Source: Citreicoccus inhibens
GTDB lineage: Bacteria; Myxococcota; Myxococcia; Myxococcales; Myxococcaceae
DNA length: 64,000 nucleotides
Direction of reading: 5' to 3'
Assembly: GCF_019039035.1 (NCBI RefSeq)
Contig: NZ_JAHNZT010000011.1
Span: forward strand, 124,001 to 188,000
Shown: piece by piece, positions 47,793 through 56,868 of the stretch
Position numbering within the stretch: position 1 is the first letter of the stretch
Layout of the letters: every line of letters starts with the position of its first letter
Position numbers and translations under genes: made by a program
The notes under the pieces: model-generated
Databases searched by the model: none
What the model was told of the DNA's origin: nothing
The model's input: the letters and a program-made list of their open reading frames with translations, nothing else

Positions 47793-50207
47793 GTGAAGAT
47801 TTCGGTGAAGTGGCTCGGCGATTACGTGGCGCTGCCGCCGTCGGTGGACGAGCTGGCGCGCAAGCTGACCGCGGCGGGGCTGGAGATCGAGGGCGTGGAG
47901 CGCCCGGGCGAGGGACTGCGCGGTGTGGTGGTGGCGCAGATTCGCGAGTCCGTGCAGCACCCCAACGCGGACAAGCTGTCCGTCACCCAGGTGGACATCG
48001 GCGGCTCGGCGATGCTCCAGGTGGTGTGCGGCGCGAAGAACTACAAGGTGGGCGACCGCGTGCCGCTGGCGACGGCGGGCGCGAAGCTGCCCAACGGAAT
48101 GGAGATCAAGCAGGCCGCGCTCCGCGGTGTGGAGAGCTTCGGCATGCTGTGCTCGGCGAAGGAGCTGGGGCTCACCGAGGACTCCTCGGGGCTGCTCATC
48201 CTCCCGCCGGACGCGAAGCTGGGGGCGCCTGTGGCCGAGGCGCTGGGGCTGGATGACTCGGTGCTGGAGGTGAACGTCACGCCGAACCGGCCGGACGCGC
48301 TGAGTCACCTGGGCGTGGCGCGCGAGGTGGGCGTGGTGACGGGCGCAGCGCTGAAGCTGCCGCAGCCGAAGCTGGCCGAGTCCGGCACTCCGGCCTCCGA
48401 GCGCGTGAAGGTGCGCATCGAGGACGCGACCCGCTGCACGCGCTATGCGGCGCGCGTGGTGGAGAACGTCACCATCCGCCCGTCTCCCACGTGGATGCAG
48501 GAGCGGCTGAAGTCGTGCGGCGTGCGCGCCATCAACAACGTGGTGGACGTCACCAACTACGTGCTCCTCGAGTACGGGCAGCCGCTGCATGCGTTCGACC
48601 TGGACAAGCTGGCGGGCCAGGAGATCGTCGTGCGCACGGCGGGGCGCGGCGAGAAGATGCACACGCTGGATGGTAAGGAGCGCGCGTTGGATCCGGATGA
48701 CCTGCTCATCTGTGATCGCGACCGGCCCCAGGCCATCGCGGGCGTCATGGGCGGCGGGGACAGCGAGGTGTCGCAGGGCACGACGCGCATCGTGTTGGAG
48801 TCGGCGCACTTCGTGGGCTCCAGCGTGCGGCGCACGGCGAAGCGGCACGCGCTGCACACCGAGGCGTCGCACCGGTTCGAGCGAGGCACGGACCTGGACG
48901 CGGTCATCCCCGCGGTGGACCGGGCCGCGCAGCTCATCGCGGAGCTGTCGGGCGGCACCGTCGCGCCGGGGCGCGTGGACGTCTATCCCGAGCCCAAGGC
49001 CGCGCGTCGCGTGACGCTGCGCTATGGCCGCGTGGAGCGCGTGCTCGGCGTGGCGGTGGCGGAGGCCGAGTGCCGGCGCATCCTCGGCGCGCTGGGGTTC
49101 AAGGCGGTGGAGGAGGGGACGGGGCAGACGACGTATGACGTGCCTCGGGCGCGCGTGGACGTGGAGCGTGAGGAGGACCTCATGGAGGAGGTCGCTCGCG
49201 TCTACGGCTACGACAACATCCCGGCCCGGCTGCCTCGCGGCCTGGACACGCTGGTGCCCGAGCCCGCTTCCTCGGAGGCCGAGCGGCGGCTGCGCCACGC
49301 GCTGAGCGGCGCGGGGCTGAACGAGGTGGTGAACTACTCGTTCGTCGCGCCGAAGAGCCTGGAGGTTCTCGGGGCGAAGGATGCGCCCATTGCGCTGGTG
49401 AACCCGCTCAGCGTCGAGCAGTCGGTGATGCGGACGAGCCTGCTGCCGGGCCTGTTGGAGAACCTCTCGCGCAGTGTGCGCCACCAGGTGGAGTCGGTGG
49501 GGCTGTACGAGACGGGGCGTGCCTACTACCGGGACGCGCAGGGCGGGCAGGGGATGCGCCCGGCCGCGCGCGAGGTGCCTCGCGTGGCGGGCCTGCTCTG
49601 GGGCCTGCGTGGCGGCGGCCGGAGCTGGACGCAGAAGGACGCGCGGATGGACTTCTACGACGCCAAGGGCGCCGTGGAGGCGCTGCTCCACGAACTGCAC
49701 GTGACGGGCGCGACCTTCTCATCCGCCGAGCGGCCGGCCTACCACCCGCGCTCGTGCGCCCAGGTGGCGCTGGCGGATGGGACGGTGCTGGGGCACGTGG
49801 GGGAGATCCATCCCCGCGTGACGAAGGCGCTGGGGTTGCCCGAGGGCGTGTTCGTGTTCGAGCTGGACACCGAGCCGCTGTACTCGGCGTCGCGCCTGGT
49901 GGCCGAGAGCCAGCCCTTGCCGAAGTACCCGGCGGTGCTGCGCGATCTCGCGGTGGTGGTTCCCGTGGAGCTGGCGAACGAGGAGGTTCGCCGGGTCATC
50001 CTGGAGGTGGGGGCGCCGCTGGTGGAGGACGCGCTCGTGTTCGACGTGTACACGGGCAAGCCCATCCCCGAGGGGAAGAAGAACCTCGCGTACGCGCTGC
50101 GCTACCGCTCAGCCGAGCGCACGCTCACGGACGTGGAGGTCACCACGGCGCACCAGCGGATCATCACCGAGGTGAACCAGCGGCTGGGGGCCGCGCTGCG
50201 CGCCTGA
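47793..50207 (+). CDS. pheT: Phenylalanyl-tRNA synthetase beta subunit
   Basis: An 804-residue protein starting at GTG 47793 with AGGT upstream. Domains in order: B1, tRNA-binding OB (~39-150, VVVAQIRESVQHPNADKLSV), B3/B4 editing (~210-400), B5 and the catalytic-like core, and a C-terminal FDX-ACB domain (~710-804, KYPAVLRDLAVVVPVELANE). It edits misacylated Tyr-tRNA-Phe. ihfA follows, an order common in proteobacteria. Confidence 0.97.
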   Translation: MKISVKWLGDYVALPPSVDELARKLTAAGLEIEGVERPGEGLRGVVVAQIRESVQHPNADKLSVTQVDIGGSAMLQVVCGAKNYKVGDRVPLATAGAKLPNGMEIKQAALRGVESFGMLCSAKELGLTEDSSGLLILPPDAKLGAPVAEALGLDDSVLEVNVTPNRPDALSHLGVAREVGVVTGAALKLPQPKLAESGTPASERVKVRIEDATRCTRYAARVVENVTIRPSPTWMQERLKSCGVRAINNVVDVTNYVLLEYGQPLHAFDLDKLAGQEIVVRTAGRGEKMHTLDGKERALDPDDLLICDRDRPQAIAGVMGGGDSEVSQGTTRIVLESAHFVGSSVRRTAKRHALHTEASHRFERGTDLDAVIPAVDRAAQLIAELSGGTVAPGRVDVYPEPKAARRVTLRYGRVERVLGVAVAEAECRRILGALGFKAVEEGTGQTTYDVPRARVDVEREEDLMEEVARVYGYDNIPARLPRGLDTLVPEPASSEAERRLRHALSGAGLNEVVNYSFVAPKSLEVLGAKDAPIALVNPLSVEQSVMRTSLLPGLLENLSRSVRHQVESVGLYETGRAYYRDAQGGQGMRPAAREVPRVAGLLWGLRGGGRSWTQKDARMDFYDAKGAVEALLHELHVTGATFSSAERPAYHPRSCAQVALADGTVLGHVGEIHPRVTKALGLPEGVFVFELDTEPLYSASRLVAESQPLPKYPAVLRDLAVVVPVELANEEVRRVILEVGAPLVEDALVFDVYTGKPIPEGKKNLAYALRYRSAERTLTDVEVTTAHQRIITEVNQRLGAALRA

Positions 50208-50304
50208 ATTCCTGAATGAAGTCAGGAGGTTGACACGCCTCCTGGAAGGCTGCCAGCATCGCCCCCCGCGTTTCACCGCGCGGAAGGGTGCCAGAGGGGC
50301 TCGC

Positions 50305-50691
50305 ATGACGAAGGCGGACATCATCGAGGGGGTCTACGAGAAGGTCGGCTTCTCCAAGAAGGAGTCGGCGGAGATCGTGGAGCTCGTGTTCGACACCTTG
50401 AAGGAGACGTTGGAGCGCGGGGACAAGATCAAGATCTCCGGGTTCGGAAACTTCCAGGTGCGCCAGAAGAAGGCGCGGGTGGGCCGCAATCCGCAGACGG
50501 GCAAGGAGATCGAGATCTCCGCCCGTCGCGTGCTGACCTTTCGGCCGAGCCAGGTGTTGAAGAGCGCGCTGAACGGCGAGGCTCCGCCCGAGGATCACGC
50601 GGAGATCGACGCACGCGAGGAGGCCGCGTTGGATGCGGCCGAGGCGCGTGGCGAGGACTTCGACGAGGGGATGGACGAGGGGGAGGATTGA
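50305..50691 (+). CDS. ihfA: Integration host factor alpha, with acidic tail
   Basis: A 128-residue HU/IHF family protein. The core has MTKADIIEGVYEKVGFSKKE, DKIKISGFGNFQVRQKK and the DNA-arm motif GRNPQTGKEI. After ~95 residues there is a ~33-residue Asp/Glu/Ala-rich tail (DEGMDEGED) not found in E. coli IHF. It bends DNA; the tail may tune DNA affinity. It starts at ATG 50305 after AGAGGGG. Confidence 0.93.
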   Translation: MTKADIIEGVYEKVGFSKKESAEIVELVFDTLKETLERGDKIKISGFGNFQVRQKKARVGRNPQTGKEIEISARRVLTFRPSQVLKSALNGEAPPEDHAEIDAREEAALDAAEARGEDFDEGMDEGED

Positions 50692-50719
50692 GTTTTCACA
50701 CGGTGCCCGCTGCTCTTGC

Positions 50720-50748
50720 TTGACCTCGTCGTCGTGTAGGGGCATAAG
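50720..50748 (+). promoter_or_regulatory. Promoter of tRNA-Pro
   Basis: TTGACC (50720-50725), 17-base spacer, CATAAG (50743-50748), 26 bases before the tRNA. Confidence 0.7.
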
Positions 50749-50774
50749 GGCGCACCCTTTCACGACGGCAACGC

Positions 50775-50851
<77 letters not shown>

Positions 50852-50853
50852 TC

Positions 50854-50907
50854 GAAGGCCCTGGAGTTCCGGTGTCAAAGCCGGTGACTCCAGGGCCTTC
50901 ACCTTTT
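50854..50907 (+). terminator. Terminator of tRNA-Pro, copy 1 of a repeated hairpin
   Basis: Perfect 14-bp stem GAAGGCCCTGGAGT (50854-50867) with its complement (50887-50900), an inner CCGG/CCGG stem, then TTTT. The same arms occur again at 51302. Confidence 0.88.
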
Positions 50908-51300
50908 GTGGCGCTATCGCATCGCGAACGCGGCCCTGCGGAGCGCTGCGGGTGGTCGTCTGGCGGTCAGTGATGCGCTGCTGCCTGAGCGCGGCGGTAG
51001 GGTTGGCGCAGGCTTCCCTGCCTGATGCGGCTGGGCCTCTCGAGTGGCGCTCGGTCGGGGGCAGCCCGAGTGGGTGTCTACCTTCGCCCCGTTCGCGGCG
51101 CCGCTGGTCCGCTTCGGTTGCCCACCTTCTGGCGAGCGCGTCGACGGCTTCCGCGAGTACGTCGCGATAGGCGTGTCGGACGGAGGCCTCGGCTCGGGCA
51201 GCATCAGAGGTGAGCGCGGGCAGGGCTCAGCCCGCAGCGGGGCCCCGGGCGTGGGCAATGCTCAGGCACCGCGCGCTCCAAGGGGCGCCGCTTGAATGAG
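50908..51300. other. 393 bases with no assignable gene, between two copies of a hairpin
   Basis: Frames are open on both strands but none begins with a good ribosome site or resembles a known family. One plus-strand stretch (50915-51027) reads like coding sequence but ends in a stop after ~35 codons. It may be a gene remnant. No tRNA or intrinsic promoter was recognised. Confidence 0.5.
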
Positions 51301-51301
51301 A

Positions 51302-51349
51302 GAAGGCCCTGGAGGCTCGGCATGATGCGCCGGTGACTCCAGGGCCTTC
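51302..51349 (-). terminator. Copy 2 of the tRNA-Pro terminator hairpin
   Basis: GAAGGCCCTGGAG (51302-51314) pairs with CTCCAGGGCCTTC (51337-51349), the same 13-base arms as at 50854, and also shares CGGTGACTCCAGGGCCTTC. It lies 16 bases past the stop of the minus-strand gene at 51366 and probably ends it. Confidence 0.75.
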
Positions 51350-51365
51350 GTGTCTCGGCGGGGGC

Positions 51366-52124
51366 TCAGGTGGAAGAGGGGCCCTTCTCGTGGCTGCTGC
51401 GCTCCACCTTCACGCTGCTGCTCGACTGGCTCTCGACCGGGTGGCCCTGTGCGTCCACCACGCCGGAGGGGGGACCTCTTCGCACGCGGCGCTCGACCGA
51501 GTAGCGGCGACCCCGACCGGAGCGCGAGCGGGGTTCGGTGCCTTGCTCGGGCCGATCATCGTCGTAGGAGTCGTAGAAGCGATCCAGCGAGCGGCCAAGG
51601 ATGTGCGAGGACTCTCGGAGGGCTCGCGAGAAGCTGTTCGCCACGTCGGTGCCGCGAACTCGGGCCTCCCGCTGGAAGTCTGCTGCCCGGCTTCGGGGGC
51701 CTCGACGGCGATAGCCTTCGGGCGGTGGCTGCGCTTCGTAGTCCGCGTCGGACTCGTACTCGGACCGTGACTCCGGCTCCTCGTCGTAGTCGTAGTCCTC
51801 GTCCGCCTCGTCGTAGTCGTGCTCGTAGTTGGAGTCCTCCTCGTAGTCGCCCACGCCGAGGAAGGACTCCGCCACGTCGATGGCGAGATCGCCGAGGACT
51901 TGCGTGCTGCCCGCCACCATCTCCGTGGTGGCGTCGCTCCAGGCCCTCGCCAGGCGGCCCACCTCTCGCGTGAACTCGGTCGAGTTGTCGACGAAGGTCT
52001 GCATGTTGCTGCGCGCGCTGGAGCGCCCTCGTGGGGCGCTCCGACGACCTCCGTTGCGATTGCGCTGCGGAGGCTCTCGCGTGTAGTCACTCCTTCTGAC
52101 CTCGGACCTTTTGTACTCGGACAT
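51366..52124 (-). CDS. Acidic/arginine-rich low-complexity protein, unknown
   Basis: A 252-residue protein. Residues 1-40 are basic (Arg/Ser/Asn), ~40-95 are predicted helix (MQTFVDNSTEFTREVGRLAR, TQVLGDLAIDVAESF), ~95-140 are Asp/Glu/Tyr runs (YDEADEDYDYDEEP), a second helix follows (TDVANSFSRALRESSHILGR), and the tail is Arg/Ser-rich. The two helical parts resemble amphipathic phasin-like segments. AAGGAAA five bases before the ATG supports the start. No function known. Confidence 0.7.
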   Translation of the reverse strand: MSEYKRSEVRRSDYTREPPQRNRNGGRRSAPRGRSSARSNMQTFVDNSTEFTREVGRLARAWSDATTEMVAGSTQVLGDLAIDVAESFLGVGDYEEDSNYEHDYDEADEDYDYDEEPESRSEYESDADYEAQPPPEGYRRRGPRSRAADFQREARVRGTDVANSFSRALRESSHILGRSLDRFYDSYDDDRPEQGTEPRSRSGRGRRYSVERRVRRGPPSGVVDAQGHPVESQSSSSVKVERSSHEKGPSST

Positions 52125-52545
52125 GCGGGTTTCCTTTCGTGAACTCCGGAGGGTTCTCGCGGGCCCGACCTGGCACGACTTCGCGTGCTGCGCTGATTCC
52201 CAGACATCTCATCCGCACGGAATCCCAGACTGCCTCACGCTTTCCGCACGCGCCCGCCTGCAGAGGAATGGAATGGAGCCACATCCCGTTCCTCAGGCGA
52301 ACAGGACACCGAGTTTCTGTGTCCGCCGCAAGATATTTCCCTCCCAAGGATAGGGAGGTGCGCGCGCTCTGGCATCTGCTGCCCTGGAGCGCCGAAGTAT
52401 GTCTGGAATCCGCCTGCGCCTCCGACTCCAGGGCAAGGGACGTGGTGACTGAACTGCAGTTAGCATATCCCGCCTCTCCACCTCGCACGCTCTGAGTTCG
52501 GTTGTCATTGGCCGTCCTGTCCCCCCGGCAACAGGAGCCCGTTCC
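52125..52545. other. 421-base divergent intergenic region
   Basis: Lower GC than the flanking genes. It must carry promoters for the low-complexity protein (minus) and the desaturase (plus). Near the right end AGGAG lies eight bases before the desaturase ATG. CCTCCC and GGGAGG near 52342-52356 could pair weakly. Frames open here lack typical codon bias, and nothing else was recognised. Confidence 0.5.
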
Positions 52546-53457
52546 ATGACACGCGCCAAGCAAATCCAAAACATTCTCGCTGTTCTCCTGGGCTTTCTCT
52601 TCCTGGACGTCGCCATCGTCGTCTGTTGGAAGAGATGGGTGACCCCCACGGACCTCGCCATTTTCTCGGTGACATATGTCCTGTCAGGACTGGGGATCGC
52701 CATCGGCTATCACCGACTCTTGACTCATCGTGCGTTCAAGACCCACAAGTCCATTCAGTACCTCTTCGCGGTGCTGGGCTCGACGGCGGCGCAGGGCCCC
52801 GTCATCGAGTGGGTGACGGATCACCGCAAGCACCACTCCTGCGCGGATCAGGAGGGCGACCCGCACAGCCCTCACTTCAACTTTGGAGCGGGGCTCGGCG
52901 ACCGCTTGAGAGGCTTCTGGTATGCCCACGTCGGGTGGTTGGTGAAGACGCAGGGCGAGGCCCAACGGACCTTGTTCTCGCGTGATCTCCTCGAGGATCG
53001 GGGGATGCGGTTCATCGACTCGGCGTTCCCAGCGCTGGTGTTCCTGTCCATCGTCATCCCGGGGGCCGTGGGTTACCTCGTCACGGGGACGTGGCAGGGG
53101 GGGCTCGGCGGGCTGTTCTGGGGCGGGTTGATCCGCATCGTCCTATTGCACCACGTGACCTTCTGCATCAACTCGGTCTGTCACGTGGTGGGGACCAAGC
53201 GCTTCGAGACCCAGGATGAGGCGCGCAACGTCTTCTGGTTGGTGCTCCCCACGCTTGGGGATGCGTGGCACCACAACCACCATGCCTTCCCGCGCTCCGC
53301 CTCGCATGGCCTGCAGTGGTGGGAGGTGGATCCCTCCGCGATGGTCATCCATGCCATGCGCCGCGTGGGCCTCGCCTGGGACGTGGTGGAGATCTCCGCG
53401 GAGCAACAGCAGGCCCGCCTCCTTCCGCGCGCGGAAGTCGCCGGGCGGACCACCTGA
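52546..53457 (+). CDS. Acyl-CoA/acyl-lipid delta-9 fatty acid desaturase
   Basis: A 303-residue membrane di-iron desaturase. The three histidine boxes are HRLLTH (~56), DHRKHHS (~93) and DAWHHNHHAF (~242), with membrane segments between. The box pattern matches stearoyl-CoA desaturases. It inserts a cis double bond in fatty acyl chains using O2. The ATG has AGGAG upstream. The SDR gene overlaps its stop (TGATG), so the two are co-translated. Confidence 0.92.
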   Translation: MTRAKQIQNILAVLLGFLFLDVAIVVCWKRWVTPTDLAIFSVTYVLSGLGIAIGYHRLLTHRAFKTHKSIQYLFAVLGSTAAQGPVIEWVTDHRKHHSCADQEGDPHSPHFNFGAGLGDRLRGFWYAHVGWLVKTQGEAQRTLFSRDLLEDRGMRFIDSAFPALVFLSIVIPGAVGYLVTGTWQGGLGGLFWGGLIRIVLLHHVTFCINSVCHVVGTKRFETQDEARNVFWLVLPTLGDAWHHNHHAFPRSASHGLQWWEVDPSAMVIHAMRRVGLAWDVVEISAEQQQARLLPRAEVAGRTT

Positions 53458-54386
53458 TGGTGGAAAGGAATGCAGGGGGCTGGCGACGCGGTTCGGCGCT
53501 GACGGACAAGCGAGCCCTGGTGACGGGCGCCGCCAGCGGAATCGGGCGGGCCACGGCGCTGGCGCTCGCGGACGAGGGCGCGCATCTCGTCCTCTGTGAC
53601 CGCGACGCGGAGCGGCTCGCGGAGGTGTCGCGAGAGATCTCCTCGCGCGGCCGAGAGGTCTTCGCCCGACAGGTGGACGTCGCGGACCGTGAGGCGATGC
53701 GTGCCTTCGCGGCCGAGGTGGAGCGCGAGGTGGGGGTGCTCGACATCCTCGTGAACAACGCGGGCGTGGCCCTGGGTGCCCGCTTCGTGGAGACGCCGCT
53801 GGAGGACTGGGATTGGATTGTGTCCATCAATCTCTTCGGCGTCATCCATGGTTGCCATTTCTTCCTGCCGGGGATGATTGCCCGGGGGCAGGGCGGGCAC
53901 GTGGTGAACGTCTCCTCATTGACGGGCTTCTTCGCCACGGAGCCCTTCGCTGCCTACGGCACCACCAAGTACGCCGTGTTTGGACTGAGTGAGGCGCTTC
54001 GCGCCGACCTCGGTCGATATGGCATTGGTGTGACGACGCTCTGTCCGGGGATGACGGACACGGCCATCACGGAGAACGCGCGGGCTCGGGGCGAGTATGG
54101 CGATTCGGCCGCGCGGGCTCGGACCGCGGACCTCTTCCATCGCCGGCGCTATGGCCCCGAGCGCGTGGCGGCGGCGGTGCTCTCCGCCATCCGCCGCAAT
54201 CGGGCCGTGGTGCCCGTCACGTGGGAGGCCTGGCTCCTGTACTACCTGAAGCGCCTGGCCCCGGGCTTCCTGCTCTGGCTGGGCAAGGTGTTCGCCGCGT
54301 ACGTCGCCGGGCGAGGGCGGTTCGGCCACGCGGGTCGTGCCCGCGTGACCGAGTCAGGGAGCGCGCCTAGCGGAAGTGGGGAATGA
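53457..54386 (+). CDS. Short-chain dehydrogenase/reductase (SDR)
   Basis: A 309-residue NAD(P)-dependent oxidoreductase with TGAASGIG (cofactor), NNAG, and the catalytic YGTTK. The Asp in LVLCDRDAERL suggests NAD preference. The extended C-terminus (LLYYLKRLAPGFLLWLGKVF) looks like a membrane-binding helix, as in lipid-acting SDRs. It overlaps the desaturase stop and its 3' end overlaps the convergent LLM gene by 20 bases. The substrate is unknown, perhaps a long-chain acyl or ketone product. Confidence 0.87.
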   Translation: MVERNAGGWRRGSALTDKRALVTGAASGIGRATALALADEGAHLVLCDRDAERLAEVSREISSRGREVFARQVDVADREAMRAFAAEVEREVGVLDILVNNAGVALGARFVETPLEDWDWIVSINLFGVIHGCHFFLPGMIARGQGGHVVNVSSLTGFFATEPFAAYGTTKYAVFGLSEALRADLGRYGIGVTTLCPGMTDTAITENARARGEYGDSAARARTADLFHRRRYGPERVAAAVLSAIRRNRAVVPVTWEAWLLYYLKRLAPGFLLWLGKVFAAYVAGRGRFGHAGRARVTESGSAPSGSGE

Positions 54387-55437
54387 CCTTCTCCGCGAAG
54401 GTGCGCAGGGACTCCATCACCAGCTCGTGCGGCACCGTGCCCAACTGCATGACCATCAGCAGTTCATCGATGCCCGCGTCGGCGAAGCGCCTGACGGACT
54501 CGCGGGCATGCTCGGGGTCGCCGATGATGTAGCCGGCCGGAGAGCCGGGCTGGTTGCGATAGGCCATGGCCTCGCGCAGGTCGTCCTCGGGCAGGAAGTC
54601 TCGGGGAATGGCCAGACGTCCAATCGGCCGTGTCCCGGAGAGGTAGTACTGGAACATGGACTCGCCGAAGAAGCGCGCGCCGCGCAGGCCGTACTCGCAG
54701 GCCTTGCGATCGTCATCGAGGACCAGCGTGGGGGGCGAGCATGCGAAGTGGTTGTTCTTCTGCCATCCGGTGGGCTTCGCGCGGCCCACGGCCTCTCGGT
54801 AGGCACGGACCTTCTCCGCGAGGTATTGGTCGCTCCCCACCGCGAAGTTCAGCGCGCCCAGGCCCAGCGCGCCCACGGCGGCGGCGGACTCGGGCTTCGA
54901 GCACGCGGCGAACATGGGCGGGTGCGGCTGTTGCACCGGCTTGGGAATCACCTGCGTGGGGGGAATCTTGTAGTACTTCCCCTTGAACTCGAAGACGTCC
55001 GACTGCCACATGCGAGGAATCATCTCGAGCGCTTCGAGCCACTGCTCGTGGAGCTGGGGGATGCTGACTTCGAAGGCCATCTGCTCGACGAGCGAGGACG
55101 ACTTGCCCGAGCCCCAGTTGACCCGGCCGCCCGAGAGGATGTCGAGCGTGGCGATGCGCTCGGCGATGCGCAGGGGGTGGTTGTAGCGCTGGGGCGTCAG
55201 CGTCACGCCGTGGCCCAGGCGGATGCGCTGCGTGCGCGCCGCCACGTAGGCGAGGAAGACCTCCGGCGCCGATGAGTGCGAGTACTCGCGCAAGCCATGG
55301 TGCTCGACGACCCAGATGCCGTCATAGCCGAGCGTGTCCGCGAGGACGGCTTGCTCCACCGAGTCTCGAAAGAGCTGGGCCTCCGTCTGCCGGGTGGGGT
55401 CGGCGATCTGCATTTCGAAGAACAGGGAGAACTTCAT
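54367..55437 (-). CDS. LLM class flavin-dependent oxidoreductase
   Basis: A 356-residue luciferase-like TIM-barrel protein. Typical motifs include KFSLFFEMQ, YDGIWVVEHHG, RIRLGHGVTLTPQRYNHPLR and GRVNWGSGKSSSLVEQM. It should use FMNH2 or F420 for oxygenation or reduction of a hydrophobic substrate. A gene for a partner reductase is not adjacent. SCP2 and SDR genes precede it on the same strand. Confidence 0.87.
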   Translation of the reverse strand: MKFSLFFEMQIADPTRQTEAQLFRDSVEQAVLADTLGYDGIWVVEHHGLREYSHSSAPEVFLAYVAARTQRIRLGHGVTLTPQRYNHPLRIAERIATLDILSGGRVNWGSGKSSSLVEQMAFEVSIPQLHEQWLEALEMIPRMWQSDVFEFKGKYYKIPPTQVIPKPVQQPHPPMFAACSKPESAAAVGALGLGALNFAVGSDQYLAEKVRAYREAVGRAKPTGWQKNNHFACSPPTLVLDDDRKACEYGLRGARFFGESMFQYYLSGTRPIGRLAIPRDFLPEDDLREAMAYRNQPGSPAGYIIGDPEHARESVRRFADAGIDELLMVMQLGTVPHELVMESLRTFAEKVIPHFR

Positions 55438-55513
55438 GCGCGGGGCTCCTGGGGCCGCGGAGCGCGGGCCCTGAATGCGAGGGAACGGGCGTGCCGTGAC
55501 GCGTGGAGGGGCT

Positions 55514-55975
55514 TCAGGAGGAGGAGACGCGGGCTTCCGGGGACGGGGGCGTTCGGCCTGCTCGGCGGAGGATGACGCGCGCGAGGGCCCTGCCCAGGCG
55601 GGACTCTCCGGTGGCGAGCACGCGGAACTGACTGCACAGCGCGATGAAGATGAGGCCGAAGTGGGCGTCCCCTTGGACCTGGACCCGTCCGGTCATGATG
55701 GCGGTGGCCGAGCTCAAGGTTCCGTCGAGGAGCTGGAGGAAGGTCTCCTCCTTCAGTCGAATGGTCGCCGCGGGCGCGGGATGCAATCCCTTGCGGACCC
55801 AGAAATGCTCGTCTCGGACGTCGAGGTGCCAGCCCGTGGGTGGCGTGCCCGGAAGCTCGATGTTGCCAATGCCCCGGGTGCCGCGCAGGTCCACCTTCTG
55901 GGTGTTGATGGCGCCCCCCATCAACCCCGTTCCGAGCGACAGGCCATTCATGAACCAGTGGATGCCAGGATTCAT
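55514..55975 (-). CDS. SCP2-like sterol/lipid-binding protein
   Basis: A 153-residue SCP2-fold protein with DVRDEHFWVRKGLHPAPAAT, FLQLLDGTLSSATAIMTGRV and VQGDAHFGLIFI. These carry or present hydrophobic ligands such as fatty acyl chains. It sits between the SDR at 56012 and the LLM oxidoreductase, supporting a role in substrate handling. Confidence 0.8.
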   Translation of the reverse strand: MNPGIHWFMNGLSLGTGLMGGAINTQKVDLRGTRGIGNIELPGTPPTGWHLDVRDEHFWVRKGLHPAPAATIRLKEETFLQLLDGTLSSATAIMTGRVQVQGDAHFGLIFIALCSQFRVLATGESRLGRALARVILRRAGRTPPSPEARVSSS

Positions 55976-56011
55976 CCGTCGTCCTTCTCGCCTTCACACC
56001 TGCGGGTGGGA

Positions 56012-56809
56012 CTACAGGCCGACCCTCTTGCGCACGATGCGGTCAATCACTCCCGGGACGAAGAGCCGGGCGTACTGACCCACCTTGCCCGCCACGGTCA
56101 TGATCTCCTCGCGCTTGCCCTTGCGCGTCGCCTCCAGGATGCGCCGCGCGCACTCCGCGGCGCTCATGGAGCCCGACTCGTCGATGGACGTGTGGCCCAG
56201 CGCGGTGCCGTCGGAGCTGAGGGCGCGCTGGCGCACCTCGGTCAGCACGGGCCCGGGGCAGACGAGGGTGATGCGGACGCCAGACGCATGCAGCTCGCCC
56301 CGGAGCGACTCGAAGAAGCCGTGGAGGGCGTGCTTGCTGGCGGCGTAGGCGCTGCGGGTGGGCAGGCCGGTCTTGCCGCCCAGGCTGGAGACGACCACGA
56401 GGCGCCCCTTGGACTCCTTCAGCGCGGGCAGGGCGTAGCGCGTGCAGTACACGGCGCCCATGAAGTTGGTCTGCATCAAGGTGTTGAAGATGGAGAGGTC
56501 TCGGATGTCCTCGAAGCGGGAGTACATGGAGATGCCGGCGTTGAGGATGGCGAGGTCGAGCCCGCCACCGAACTTCACCGCTTGCTCCATCAGGGCGCGG
56601 CAGTCCTCCTCGCGAGAGACATCCGCGCGAACGGCCAGCGCCGCGGCTCCGGCTTTCTGACAGGCGTTGGCGACCTCTTGCAGCCGCTCCAGGTTCCGGG
56701 CGGCGAGTGTGAGTCTGGCTTTCTTCGCGGCGAGCTGCGTGGCCAGCTCGGCGCCAATTCCGCTGGAGGCTCCGGTGATGACCACGCGTTTGCCTTCAAA
56801 GAAATCCAT
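56012..56809 (-). CDS. Short-chain dehydrogenase/reductase
   Basis: A 265-residue SDR. The cofactor loop is TGASSGIG, the NAG-type motif appears as LNAGISM, the catalytic Tyr/Lys are in SAYAASKHALHG, and the Ser in VVSSLGGK. The C-terminal part (GKVGQYARLFVPGVIDRIVR) is typical of dehydrogenases near membranes. Cofactor and substrate are not resolved. First gene of the SDR-SCP2-LLM row. Confidence 0.88.
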   Translation of the reverse strand: MDFFEGKRVVITGASSGIGAELATQLAAKKARLTLAARNLERLQEVANACQKAGAAALAVRADVSREEDCRALMEQAVKFGGGLDLAILNAGISMYSRFEDIRDLSIFNTLMQTNFMGAVYCTRYALPALKESKGRLVVVSSLGGKTGLPTRSAYAASKHALHGFFESLRGELHASGVRITLVCPGPVLTEVRQRALSSDGTALGHTSIDESGSMSAAECARRILEATRKGKREEIMTVAGKVGQYARLFVPGVIDRIVRKRVGL

Positions 56810-56868
56810 GGCGCGAGCGTAGCCTCGGCGGCGACGGGGGAAAGGAATGCCTCGGGTTCGAGCCAGTG

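Noticed and set aside
50914-51295. Frames at 50914-51258 (minus) and 51044-51295 (plus)
   Set aside because: Overlapping, without ribosome sites or recognisable families; Pro/Arg/Ala/Gly composition is what random GC-rich DNA gives.
52139-52495. A 118-codon plus-strand frame before the desaturase
   Set aside because: Codon use is unlike the neighbouring genes and no Shine-Dalgarno precedes it; the stretch looks like a promoter region.
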